From Spirometra erinaceieuropaei (taxonomy: Eukaryota; Platyhelminthes; Cestoda; Diphyllobothriidea; Diphyllobothriidae): a DNA stretch of 64,000 nucleotides. The position numbers were made by a program, and so were the translations under genes. Shown one piece after another: positions 20,936 to 30,430 of the stretch (position 1 is the first letter of the stretch; each line of letters starts with the position of its first letter). Where the stretch lies: the NCBI GenBank assembly GCA_902702965.1, contig CACRXP010000306.1:174242-238241 (forward strand), given 5' to 3'. The notes beneath the pieces were generated by a model. That model was not told where the DNA came from, did not search any database, and worked only from the letters and a program-made list of their open reading frames with translations.

Positions 20936-23900
20936 TCTCCTGCTTCCTAGAGGTCGTCAGTGACTGTCCCATGAACAGCAGGTTGCCACTCCGTGTCAAT
21001 AAATTTGACATCATCTCCAGCGCGTATGCGCCTCAAGGACCAACTCCGGTGACGTGAAGAAGAAGTTCTACGGAGACCTGCACGGCATCCTAGCAATTGC
21101 GCCGAAAGCGAGCGAAACGATTTCCCTTGGTGACTTCACTGCGTCGGCAGAGACCATGCCGGGGGATGGGGGAGCTCCGTCGCCAGGGAATCGGCAGCTG
21201 CAACAGCAATTGCCTTTTCCTCCTGCAGGCCACTGCGGAGGAAAATCCTCTTCCAAATGCAGGCGATAATGTAAGACCGAGGTTCGTGATGCAAAAATGA
21301 TGAACACGTAATCACTGGAGCAGTAGGTGAGCATCCGGACTCGTATAGAAGCCCAGCCTCGGAGACGGTGTGAGTGCAACAATAAGTGAACTCTGTACTT
21401 AGACATTAAAGTAAGAAGGAGTGAGAAGGTACTGTCCGCAGCTGTTGGACCGGGTTCATGTCACCTAACTCAGAGTGGTGTCACAGGGTGGTGACAGTGT
21501 GCGCGTCCTCGGCAGCGAAAGTGGGCTGCACCACCTGAAACGTGGACGTAACAGAGGGACACGGCCAGTAACGAACACTTTCCTCTCCCTTATTGTTTGC
21601 CTACAAAAGCGCTCACTTGGTGTTGCACCCATACAGTCCCTGATGTTGGGCGTCTGTACGACTCCGAAGGCCCCGTGATCACTGTTCCAGTGATAACGGG
21701 CCCATCTCCATTGCAGCACTCATATCCTGACACACACCTTTCGTGCTCGGATGCAGGAGAAGGCAATGTGGTGCTCTCTCGATCGCGTCACTGACACCTG
21801 CTGGATTACGCCCTCATTCGGAGGCGAGACCAGCGTGAGGTGTTCGTTACCAAGGCAGCGTGTGGTGCCGACTGCTGTACGGATCACCGTCTTGTCAGCT
21901 CCAAGATAAGCCTGCGACCGCAACCATTCAGGCAACCACAAGGTAGGCGACCATGAAGCACGTTCAATAGTGTACTACTTAATACGTCGACTGAAGTTTA
22001 GCAGCAGTCTAAACTCCAAATCGGAGGCCCATACCAGTGTCGAAACTCAGTGGAGAAAACTGCGGGATACTATCCAGGCAACCGCGATGGAAGCCTTCGG
22101 CTGCGCGTGACGTCCACAACAGGATTTGTTTGATGACAGTAACGAAGAAATCCGCAATCTCCTCTCGGAGAACCATAGTCTACACACGAGCTACACTACC
22201 AATATCAGGAACGAAAATAAGGTCGCATTTTGAGAGGCCGAAGTCTACTATAGCGGAGGCTGAGATAAATGTACGACGGGTTGACTCCCAAAGCTCAGGA
22301 GAGGCAGGGATTTGCCAACCTTAAAGGGATATATTTATTCACTGCCATCAAGGCAGACTATGGTTTGCAACCCAAGGTAAGTGCGTCACTTCTGAGCCAG
22401 GATGGAGCAACCCTCCTGTCAGAGAAATCACAGACTCTGGAGCGCTGGGCCGCGCATTTCCAGGACGTCCTCAACCACCCGCCCACAATAAGCAAAGAAG
22501 TCACTAAAAGACTTCTCTACGTGGACACAAACGAAGACCTCGATCTATCGCCTTCCCACCCTGAGCGAATGACAGCGGTGCAACGGCTGTGCAGTGAAAA
22601 AGCAGCAGGAGTAGACGCACTTCCAGTTGAAGTCCACAAGTACGGTAGACCATAACTCGCGCAAAAGCTTATTTTGCTGTTCCAAATGTTGCAAAAAAGG
22701 AGACTCCCAGACAACTTCAAGGACGCCACCATCGTGCAAAACTACACACGCAATGGGAACCAGCAAATCCGTGATGAACACAGAGGTATCCCCGAAGGAA
22801 AAATCTAGACCCGTATCCAAATCAATAGCTTGAAAAGGCATCTTGAGCAGGGAATTCTGCCAGAAACCCGGTGCAGATTCAGAAAACGTCGCGGAACCAC
22901 AGACATGACCTTCGCTGTTCGCTAACTGCCGGAAATGTGTCGGGAAAGGAGGGCCAACCTCTACGCCACCTTGGTTGATGAAGACCTCTGACACACTGTA
23001 TGGCGATGGACTCTGGAAAATCCGACTGAAATTCGGATGTACTGACCGATTTACTCAAATGAAAAAACTTCATGACGGTATCATGACTCGCGACACAGAC
23101 AACGGGCAATATGTGAAGCATTCACGATGACCAATTGGGTGAAGCAGGGTTAAGTACTTGTCTCACCCTATTCAGTCTCATGGGATCCGCCATGTTGATG
23201 GATGCCTACCGTGAGGAGCGGCCGGCCAACTATTGAACCAACGGAAAACTGCTTAACATACGTTACCGAAAAGCATCTTCGAAAATATCCAAGGCCAGCG
23301 TTCACGAACTATCGTTCGCGGATGACCGAGAGCTAAATATCACAACGAAAAGGGCACGCAGTAGAATGCGGACCTGTTAGCCTCCGGCTTCTCCACCTTC
23401 GGTCTACCAGCACGGAGAAGACAGTGATTCTGTACCAACCGGCGCCAAATGCTGACTACACCCAACCCTGCACCAATGTCAGTGGAAGTCACCTTACAGC
23501 AATGAAGAAATTATGGTACCTTGGGAGTATGATATCAAAAAGCACCAAGAGCGAACACGATGTCGTATGTCAGACCTCTATCGCTAAACAGGCCTTCGGT
23601 CGGCTAAAGCGTTCCGTCTGGAACTGTTGTGGCATCCTACTCAACATTAAGCTGAGGATGTACAGGAATGTTGTCGTGGCAGCGTTGGCGTGCGGGACGG
23701 AGACATGGACCGTTCATGAAGGTCAAGCAAGATGACTGGACAATTTCACCTCAGTCGCCTCCCAAGAACACTGAAGATAAGCTGGCAGGAGCGGTTTCCG
23801 GAAAGAACCGGCGTTCTCAGTACCCACACCATGCTGAGGTAGATACAGCCGCGATGGCGCAGCCACGTCGTAAGGATGCGCGACGAGCGCATGCGCAAGC

Positions 23901-24050
23901 GGCCATTTGTAGGGCAGGGGGTCGCAGACAAGGCGGACAAAAGCGTCGCTACAAGGACACCTCGAAGGCCTCACTCAAGCACATGAAAACCCAACCCGGA
24001 GACCTGGGTGGACCTTGCTTATGATCGACAAACGTGGCGCTCTGCCATAA
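20850..24050 (+). mobile_element. Nearly full-length decayed LINE (endonuclease + reverse transcriptase)
   Basis: Plus-strand frames, broken by many stops and shifts, keep domain order. (1) An AP-type endonuclease at 20,930-21,950, with a KKFYGDLHG stretch, LGDF (the conserved GDFN-like block) near 21,125, HLLDYALIRRRDQ near 21,795 and TDHRLVSSK near 21,880. (2) A linker and the start of reverse transcriptase at 22,270-22,660 (ALLPVE-like KAAGVDALPVEVHK). (3) Palm and thumb fragments at 22,720-23,700 (LPETRCRFRKRRGTTDMTF, YLGSMISKSTK, MYRNVVVAALACGTETW). (4) A basic C-terminal region to 24,050. The endonuclease is interrupted by about 450 bp of unmatched DNA (21,260-21,700). It lies directly after P4 and a direct repeat. 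Inactive. Clade probably RTE-like, uncertain. Confidence 0.8.
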
Positions 24051-24426
24051 AAGCAGGCGGTAGAACGCCGTAGACGGCACCCACCATCACACCGCGGCAC
24101 ACTAACCCGCACACAACACGCGAACCCGCCTCACAACACCATCCACTATTCATGTCAAAAGGGGAAGGGAGTACGAAGATGAAGTAAGCAGTGCGAAGGC
24201 AGAGAAAGGAATCTAAAAGTCCAATGGGAACTCCAGACTGATTCCACGGTCGACCTCTACGGTGTGATCTGCATATAATTCAGTGGCTGCATAAGACATA
24301 ATAGTTTCCATGACGTTTAAACCGTTATGTCCGAGGTGATCTTCGTTTTATTCGACAGTAAATAAAGGCAGAGAAGAAAGTTGAAGGAAGCTCATGACTA
24401 AGAGGGCAGTCACTATCAAAAATTAC
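24051..24426. other. Spacer between LINE and exon
   Basis: Possible LINE 3' tail (CACC-rich up to about 24,140), then unremarkable DNA. No gene seen. Confidence 0.35.
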
Positions 24427-24675
24427 CTGCAGCAACTGAGACTTTAGGTGTTTGTCACTCTCTGCCAACGAGTTCTCCGAGTCCTCAGTACGGAGTTGGA
24501 TCTGCTCACGTAGCTCAGCATTGTCCCTTCGTAAATCACGCAGCAGGTTCTCTAGGTGTCTGTGCTTGGCTAAGAGGGCCGCGCTCTCGGCCTGCTGATT
24601 GGCCAGCTCAGAGAGCACGTTCGCAGTCTCAGCTTTGGCCATCGCGACGGCCGCAGCGCCCGACTCAGGATCCTC
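24427..24675 (-). CDS. Coiled-coil gene, exon 11
   Basis: On the minus strand the acceptor TTATTTCTACGCAG and donor CTGCAG|GTAATT bound exactly 83 codons, phase 0 at both ends. After EDPESGAAAV the peptide is an unbroken amphipathic helix rich in Ala, Leu, Glu, Arg and Gln (for example HLENLLRDLRRDNAELREQ), as in long parallel coiled coils. Composition, splice sites and frame make it the clearest exon of the gene. The intron to the next exon (18,009) contains the LINE and long-TIR insertions. No enzyme domain is present. A structural or centrosomal/ciliary role is possible but not shown. Confidence 0.8.
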
Positions 24676-24786
24676 CTGCGTAGAAATAAAACACATGCTT
24701 AGTAAACAGACAGTACTGGGGCCAAATAGTCTACAGTGGAACAGCGGGCGCTCAAAGACTCCACAATACCCTCAAATATACATCAA

Positions 24787-24943
24787 ATATTTGAAAAAGA
24801 AGAAGACTCGAGCACCGGAACAATTCGTTTATTATCCTGAGCTTTCAGACTCGTACAGGAGTCCATCGTCAGAGGTAGTGTCTGAAAGCTCAGGATAATA
24901 AACGAATTGTTCCGGTGCTCGAGTCTTCTTCTTTTTCAAATAT
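24787..24943. repeat. Perfect 64-bp inverted repeat, Penelope-like end
   Basis: The arms 24,787-24,850 and 24,880-24,943 are perfect inverted copies separated by a 29-nt centre. The arm contains CCTGAGCTTTC, also present in the arms of the Penelope-like fragment at 27.9-28.6 kb, so this is probably an isolated terminal structure of a related element. The minus strand contains a hammerhead motif across the centre. Confidence 0.8.
24836..24875 (-). ncRNA. Hammerhead ribozyme motif, copy c
   Basis: Read on the minus strand: CCT, then the core CTGACGA, one extra T, stem II GGACTC / GAGTCT closed over CTGTAC, then GAAA, GCTC and AGG. CTGANGA and GAAA are the invariant hammerhead boxes. CCT pairs with AGG as stem I, and the base before AGG is C, the usual cleavage-site residue. 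Stem III is only the self-complementary AGCT, so a single molecule would be weak and two molecules could pair. The stem II sequence differs from copies a and b yet still pairs. Confidence 0.65.
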
Positions 24944-25091
24944 GTATACACCATGAACTCGAAATTTCGCCTTCATTCGTGATACATCAAATAATCCTCC
25001 AGCTGCTCCTATCTATCTTAGTAATCAAAAATATACTTTTCTTTTGAACATGGGAAGTAGTAATAGATTGACTGAACTCCTTTACTTGTGA

Positions 25092-25550
25092 GTGCGAAAA
25101 TCTGCATTCTTAAAACAGAATGAGTTCATTCCTCCTGTATTCGAACCGTTTCGGCAGCAATGGCATGACACTTCTTGCGACCACATCCAACCTAGCGTGA
25201 GTACATGGATCAAGTGGCTGAAGATGGTAGTGACATTCAACATGACCCATTACGCCAATTTTTTGGATGTCAGGACGTGCGGACTGAAAAGGAACTATGG
25301 TGGGCTTGCGGCGGCAAAGCGGACGAACGGAAATGGCCACTTTACGCTAACCCGCCTTTGTCGGTATTCCTTCAACATAACAGATAATTTTAATTTGGCC
25401 GACGCTTCAAACGCAAAAGAATTTTGTTGTGATGTCTATAAAAAAACTACCAAAAAGCCGGGGATGCAAACAAGGCGGGGCCAGCATCAAACGTCAGATA
25501 ATGAAACCGGAAGACCCCTGGCCACGGCGGGAAACGTATTAAGCTGTTAA
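25092..25550 (+). other. Unidentified open frame of 152 codons
   Basis: A continuous plus-strand frame starting at an ATG codon and ending with a stop. It contains no motif I recognise, and its codon composition is unremarkable. A shorter antisense frame (25,110-25,340) covers part of it. It lies between a Penelope-like palindrome and repeat R3, so it may be repeat-derived. I do not claim a gene. Confidence 0.25.
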
Positions 25551-25649
25551 CCGGATCCGATGCAGTTGTGGCTAAGGAACCACATCGGAGATACTGGGAG
25601 ATCACTGCAGACATGGACAACCGGAGACGCAGCAGTAGTGAGGAGGAAT

Positions 25650-26100
25650 GACGTCAACTCTTAGCTCATTCGAGGAGACCCGTTCAGAGCATGAAGGTTA
25701 ATGAGGTGACCGAGTGTTGACCGGGTGGGTCGCAAGCTACTTGAGACATGGACATGCGACCGATGGTCCATCAATAAATGTAATTGTCTTTCACTCCCTA
25801 TTCCGAGTTAAGGCTTTGTCTGGGCAGAGTACTTGGTTCCGCGAGGAGCACAGGGACGATCACTGTTTCCAGTGATCCTATCGCTGAGTTAAACGGTCGA
25901 ATAATTTTCACAGTAATTCAACATTGGTGATGAAACCGTGACAATTAACGATCTCGGTTGGGGCAACCATGCAAAAGCCGCACCAATCACGGCCGTCTGC
26001 AACAAATGTGGGGGCTGGTAATGTTGATAGGCATGCAGCATCATAGCAACTGCATGCAGTGGATACTGCACCCCCGTGCTTTCCGTCACCCTTATTAGAT
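25650..26100 (+). repeat. Dispersed repeat R3, copy a
   Basis: Matches 29,630-30,055 in inverted orientation. Landmarks in order are CTCATTCGAGGAGACCCG, AGAGCAT, TGACCGGGT, CAAGCTACTTGAGA, GGTCCATCAATAA, TTGTCTTTCACTCCCTATTC, AAGGCTTTGTCT, then GGGGGCTGGTAATGTTGATA and GCACCCC. About 400 bp, no conserved protein. It contains a small hairpin (ATCACTG...CAGTGAT, near 25,860). Confidence 0.7.
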
Positions 26101-27474
26101 GCTTTATCTTATGGGGGAACCAAATGAGAATCTGAAACGCAAGACAGGCAATATTTTTGTCTCTGAAATCCCGCCTGATTCTCTTCAGAACTGTACCAGT
26201 TATAAAAGACTTACACTAATGTTTTCTCGGGAGTCGTATGTGAAAAAGATCTCGATCCGCTATTTTATAAAACTTGGACCATTGTGGTCCAAACGGGATG
26301 CGATCTCGAAAATGCTAATTTAGACCATAAGATGCTCCGAGACGTGTGTAGCCCCGCCGCCTACATTGTGTATGTATTTTGGTAATTATCTGTCTGGGGT
26401 GAATGTGTATGCTGAACTGCCACTTCAACGGTGACAACGCCGAACGGTAAGTTGCATGCGTCACACTTTCTATTAGACACCAACCAAGGTTGTGATGATG
26501 GTGATGGTGGTGGTGGTGGTGATGGTGGTGTGATTAACCTCAAGATGGAGGCTAGAGTAAGAGTCGGGACTACAGCTCAGGTCGTATGTCTAGTCAGCGG
26601 TAGGCAAACCTCGCAAAATTAAGTGGTCATTAGCGAAACCCAGCCCCGTAATGTGTTATGCGCCCTCTGTCAAACATACGAACACAGCAGCCTAACTGTA
26701 CCTAGCTACCTAAACAAAATAAGTAGCAACCAACACCTACGTTTTGACAGGGAGGTTAATAATATGAAAACGCACTTTCTTTCACGACTACGACGAAGAA
26801 ATGTACATAGAAGCAATAAGATATCTTCCTAAATCGTTCTTAAAATTGGCTGTCCTCTTGCCTCTGTGCGTCCTTGGAGGATGCATCGGGATCCCAAAAG
26901 TGTGCGTACTTCAATGGCTATACAGCTGCTCCGACTCCGAAAGCGGCTATCCGGTGAACTTTTACATACACATAAAAGGCATCTGAACTCCTCAAAAAAA
27001 CAACTGAGGGATAATCAGGCAGAGGCAGCGTACAAACCTACAATTAATCCGCACCCCTAGTTTGTACACTGTAAGGACCTATTTGGCTACTTCGTTGAGA
27101 AGTTGCGTATGAAATCTTACGCATCAGTGTCGAGGAAGGTTATTGGGATATAACTGGAAAATCAGCCTATATCCATCCGTATGAACACATCATCCATCAG
27201 TGATGAGACTAGACAATCTACATCAGATGGCTGTGCACAAACGATGCACGGAGAAAACTCGCATCATTGAGGACTGGCCAACAAAGGATGTCTGCGAATC
27301 CCTAAAGGCGATGCACCCAGATGAGGTACGCATTAACAGACATATCGATTTGGATGCCTCAAACAAGATTTTGCTTCAAATTACTAAAACCTTTGCGAGT
27401 GTTTTTTCCGTTCCTAGCTCTGCCTGAATAGCTGTTCCGATTTTTTAAAAAGCCTCAGCATAAGGTATCCTTTG
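26101..27474. other. No gene supported; microsatellite inside
   Basis: Frames of 60-75 codons occur. The one at 27,200-27,427 (plus) has a charged composition but no domain I can defend. A GTGATG/GTGGTG microsatellite lies at 26,493-26,531, and a hairpin (TTGGACCATTGTGGTCCAA) at 26,273-26,292. Confidence 0.35.
26493..26531 (+). repeat. GTGATG/GTG microsatellite
   Basis: Runs of GTGATG and GTG triplets (TGTGATGATGGTGATGGTGG and onwards). A simple low-complexity tract, with no function inferred. Confidence 0.8.
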
Positions 27475-27790
27475 GTAGAGGAGCGCTCACCGATCGTTTT
27501 TACGAAACTCGCTCGTCCCGTTGTGTCTTACGGGCTCTCTCTCGAGCCCAACCAGCAGCCGCACAGCGGCGCACGATATAGGCAGAATTTTATTACCGAC
27601 AAAGACAAGGGAGACTGGAATGGCCATTTCTGGCTTATTGGCCGTCGTCAGCCAGTCGCACCCAACCCCGAAGTGTGGAACAACTGGGGCTCGATCCCGC
27701 GACCTGTTGGTTAGAAGTCCAACGTCTCTAACCACTGAGCCATGGGCTCGTTGTCCTGCCGGTTGCGAATGGGAATAAACAATTGTATAC
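27475..27790 (-). mobile_element. tRNA-derived SINE, second family, best copy
   Basis: Read on the minus strand: a leader (CCCATTCGCAACCGGCAGG), a tRNA-like part with A box (CATGGCTCAGTGGTTAGAG) and B box (GGTCGCGGGATCGAGCC), then a unique body (GGCTGACGACGGCCAATAAG, CCAGTCTCCCTTGTCTTTGT) and a tail module containing CGAGAGAGAGCCCGTAAGAC and GAACGATCGGTGAGCGC-like sequence. The same modules in the same order recur at 36.1, 36.4, 44.8, 49.5 and 58.7 kb. Transcription would use an internal RNA polymerase III promoter. Not a functional tRNA. Confidence 0.8.
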
Positions 27791-27918
27791 AATGTATATA
27801 TTGTATATTTTTAGAAGTTCAACATAAGTTATCCTCACGAATGGAAGAGAATATGCGCATCATAGGTTCTTGTTTAAAAGAACGTGAAGGCACGATCACT
27901 GGGACAGAAGGTTTATTT

Positions 27919-27960
27919 GCCTGAGCTTTCGAACTCGAACTCGAGTTCATCATCAGAGGC
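27919..27960 (-). ncRNA. Hammerhead ribozyme motif, copy a
   Basis: Minus strand: GCCT, CTGATGA, one extra T, stem II GAACTCG / CGAGTTC (seven perfect pairs) with loop AGTT, GAAA, GCTC, AGGC. GCCT pairs with AGGC as stem I. It lies just 3' of the endonuclease frame on the same strand. Stem III is the minimal self-complementary AGCT. Compared with copy b, one base in stem II (C versus T) turns a G-T pair into G-C. Confidence 0.75.
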
Positions 27961-27996
27961 TACTCGAGTGCAGCAAATTGTGAACATTTATATCGT

Positions 27997-28548
27997 TCAT
28001 CCTTGCGGGGGGAGGGGGAGTGCGTCCGTGGCTAGGTAGGGTTTGTGCCGCCTGGTCCACGGTGTTCCCCCGGCGTGGTGACGCCGTTTGTACTTCGCGA
28101 CGGTGTGAGCTGCGCCACCTGGCTGCGTGGGCGGAGCGCGTGATAACACGCAGGCAAATCGATGTCTGTTGATAGAGTTGGTGTCCGACACCCACGCCTC
28201 CAACAGCTCTCGCCCTGTCTTGTTGCCGGCTCGCGCCAATATCCGCGTCTTGGCGAAGTCGAACTCATGCCCTTCCTCCAGCGTGTGAGTGGCTACTTGA
28301 GACAGTGGGTCGCCTCTCCGAACGGCCCGTTTGTGCTCAAGTATTCGTGAGCTCAGACGTCGTCCTGTCTGGCCTGTGTAGTGGCAAGGACAGTTTTGGC
28401 AGGGGATTCGGTAGACTACGCCCGACTGTTCACCTGCGTCCAGCCGATCCTTCATTTTCATGATCCTGCTACGCATGGTGCCCGCCGGATGATGCACTCG
28501 AGTAGCCTCTGATGATGAATTCGAGTTCGAGTTCGAAAGCTCAGGCAA
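27997..28548 (-). CDS. Penelope-like GIY-YIG endonuclease fragment
   Basis: An open frame of 183 codons on the minus strand. Residues 1-20 are the translated inverted arm. Residues about 24-38 (MRSRIMKMKDRLDAGE) resemble the linker that joins reverse transcriptase to nuclease in Penelope-like proteins. Residues 43-72 are the GIY-YIG core: GVVY in place of GIY, then paired cysteines (C50, C53, C55), YTG in place of YIG at 57-59, and R64 and E71-H72 as further conserved positions. The late catalytic Glu region falls in the decayed C-terminal part. The nuclease would nick target DNA for retrotransposition. The missing polymerase means this copy cannot be autonomous. Confidence 0.75.
   Translation of the reverse strand: MPELSNSNSNSSSEATRVHHPAGTMRSRIMKMKDRLDAGEQSGVVYRIPCQNCPCHYTGQTGRRLSSRILEHKRAVRRGDPLSQVATHTLEEGHEFDFAKTRILARAGNKTGRELLEAWVSDTNSINRHRFACVLSRAPPTQPGGAAHTVAKYKRRHHAGGTPWTRRHKPYLATDALPLPPQG
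28505..28546 (+). ncRNA. Hammerhead ribozyme motif, copy b
   Basis: Plus strand: GCCT (28,505-28,508), CTGATGA (28,509-28,515), one extra T, stem II GAATTCG / CGAGTTC with loop AGTT, GAAA (28,535-28,538), GC, T, C (28,542, predicted cleavage after it), AGGC pairing with GCCT. It is the inverted counterpart of copy a. All invariant core bases are present. Minimal stem III again suggests activity as a dimer, as reported for short-stem hammerheads of this class. Confidence 0.75.
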
Positions 28549-28639
28549 ATAAACCTACTGTCCCAGTGATCGTGCCTTCGCCTTCTTTTAAATAAGTTAT
28601 CCTGTTACTACAGCAGCCTTGAAACTGTTATTTTCACAG

Positions 28640-28738
28640 AAGCTCTCGTCTTCTGACGATGAGTTTATTATCATTAGCAGCCGTTCAACTCCTGATAGTA
28701 CTGGCCACACTTTTGTCTCTCAAGTCGGGCGTGCCTAG
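28640..28738 (+). CDS. Possible terminal exon of an unknown plus-strand gene
   Basis: A very good acceptor (GTTATTTTCACAG) is followed by 32 codons and a TAG stop. The peptide begins KLSSSDDEFIIISSRSTPDS and is Ser/Asp-rich, as protein C-termini often are. No upstream exon could be linked to it. It lies 50 bp past the right arm of the Penelope-like fragment, so it could be element-derived. Low confidence. Confidence 0.3.
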   Translation, partial: KLSSSDDEFIIISSRSTPDSTGHTFVSQVGRA

Positions 28739-29629
28739 AAGACAGGCCAAAGGTGCAGAGCTGTAACCATGGCGCCTGACATTAATTTGCCTAGACAGTA
28801 GAGGATACTTTCCATCGGCAGATGGTCGTTGTGCGCGAAGAAGACACACTGATTAGCCTTGCCCGGAAGCGTGACTAGGCACTATGCACGCAAACAATTC
28901 CCCGGCTTCTCTGAGGTTTCACTTTCCCCTACTCTCCCCCCCCCCTTCCACACCGGCCGTGTTTTCTAGCAAGAACGACACACTGGCCCGACAAAAGACC
29001 AATAGATGACAGCTAGTGCAAAATGCACGTTATTTATAACTAGAAGGGAGGAGATAGAGTAGATATGGGATCCTCATTTACGTGCTCATTTTAAAAGAGG
29101 CCGCATTACATCTAAGGGTTGTGTTGACACATGAGACATCTTAGACTCCAATCAGGTGAAACTGAAGGCGATGGCTATATGCATTTCATGCATTTAGACC
29201 GAATAAAAATTATTTAGCTGAAACTAGTCTACAAACTGGTCGACACGTAAGCCAAAAAACAGAGATTAGTTCGCACTTAGTAGCGCAGTGTCTGAGTCCG
29301 AAAAAAAACAACCGTTATATTTGACAAACTAAGAAAAGGTATTCCGGCAGGTGGATAGAAAGGAATTCCGTTGGGTTTTACCTATTTAATACATGAACAG
29401 AAGGATATGGACAAAGGTGTCTAGAACATGAATGGTGTGTCATATATAAGCATTTGTTGTGCGGTAGTAAGGTTAACATATGCTATTAACTACGTGCTAT
29501 TGTTGATTTATGTCGGTTTCCGGGCAAAGATGTGAAGAAAACAGACGCGATTGATGGGACAAAGAGGTTATCCGTCTTACTTCTCAGATTCTTATTCGAA
29601 CTCACAATAAGAGACGACAGTTAAGAAAG
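28739..29629. other. No gene recognised
   Basis: No supported exon, domain or repeat. A C-rich run occurs near 28,936-28,946. Confidence 0.4.
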
Positions 29630-30055
29630 AGTGGCGGAACACACCGGGGTGCAGTGTTCATGGGATGCAGCTTTTATGCAGCTACATTCCTATCAACATC
29701 ACCAGCTCCCACATTCATTGCGGATGGTCGTGCTTGGTGTGAGATTTGCTTGGTTCTCCCCACCCGCGTCGTTAATCGTCACAAATTAATCATAAATGTT
29801 GGCTATAAGTATGAAAATTACTCGACAAGTGTTAGTCCGTGTGCTCCCCGCGTGACTAAGTGCTCTGCCAAGACAAAGTCTTATCTCGGAATAGGGAGTG
29901 AAAGACAATCACCCTTATTGATGGACCATTGGTCGCAGGTCCATATCTCAAGTAGCTTGTAATCCAACCCGGTCGTCATCTCTTGCAAGGATTTTGGCCC
30001 CTTTTAAATTTGATGCTCTGGACGGGTCCCGTCGAATGGGCTGAGACCTCATGAT
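29630..30055 (-). repeat. Dispersed repeat R3, copy b (inverted)
   Basis: The reverse complement matches 25,650-26,100 throughout (GGGAGCTGGTGATGTTGATA, AGACAAAGTC, GGAATAGGGAGTGAAAGACA, CTTGCAAGAGATGACGACCG). The two copies are 3.5 kb apart in opposite orientation and enclose the SINE and the Penelope-like fragment. The plus-strand frame 29,654-29,962 over it is incidental. Confidence 0.7.
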
Positions 30056-30060
30056 TGGCC

Positions 30061-30430
30061 TCATTCCTCCTCATTACTGCTGCGTCTCCGTTTATCCATG
30101 CCTGCAGTAATCTGACCACAAATATACCAGACCCAAGGTCTTCGCTTCCATGGCCACGAGCATTCGGGCGGCATTATCTGACGTATGATGGTTGTCTCAG
30201 GTTTGAATACATCACCAAATTTTCTGTTTGGGCACCTAGTGGCTGTCTCCTGTCTGTGTCCAATCTCAGGTCCAAGTGGTGTAAGAAGGCGGTTGAAAGC
30301 CTCCGAGAGATTCTTGATGTATGGGGGGTGCTCGATAAAATTTTGAGTCGATGTGATTTTGCTTTTCTTTCCGTTTTTAACGGTTGACGAAACTGGACAG
30401 GACGCCCCCTTGACGTTGACACCCATCAAA
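30061..30430 (-). mobile_element. Penelope-like element fragment 2 (linker to nuclease start)
   Basis: The 122-codon minus-strand frame contains a segment typical of the region between reverse transcriptase and nuclease in Penelope-like proteins: YIKNLSEAFNRLLTPLG, then KPETTIIRQIM. It leads, after a frameshift near 30,165, into GLVY, the expected start of the GIY-YIG core. The nuclease itself is lost at the junction with repeat R3. It overlaps by family, not by sequence, with the fragment at 27.9-28.6 kb. Confidence 0.6.

Larger units (their letters stand above)
27869..28590 (-). mobile_element. Penelope-like element fragment with inverted arms
   Basis: Inverted arms of about 87-100 bp (27,885-27,972 and 28,493-28,579 at high identity, weaker beyond) flank a GIY-YIG endonuclease frame on the minus strand. 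Each arm contains a hammerhead motif, one readable on each strand. Penelope-like retroelements are known to combine a reverse transcriptase with a GIY-YIG nuclease and to carry hammerhead motifs in terminal repeats. Here the reverse transcriptase part is absent, so this is a truncated copy. Confidence 0.8.

Noticed and set aside
22545..22994. 149-codon minus-strand open frame
   Set aside because: It is antisense to the LINE reverse-transcriptase region, whose plus-strand frame shows clear family motifs.
25092..25550. 152-codon plus-strand frame as a host gene
   Set aside because: No recognisable domain, no splice sites and no downstream poly(A) signal clearly tied to it. Listed only as unidentified.
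27200..27427. Plus-strand frame with weak resemblance to a small respiratory-chain subunit (RI.R..DLD.S.K..L)
   Set aside because: Resemblance is short and lacks the downstream conserved block, so it is not enough to name a gene or pseudogene.
27680..27760. Candidate tRNA gene
   Set aside because: A and B boxes are present, but the acceptor stem does not pair and the sequence continues into a body shared by several loci, so it is a SINE.
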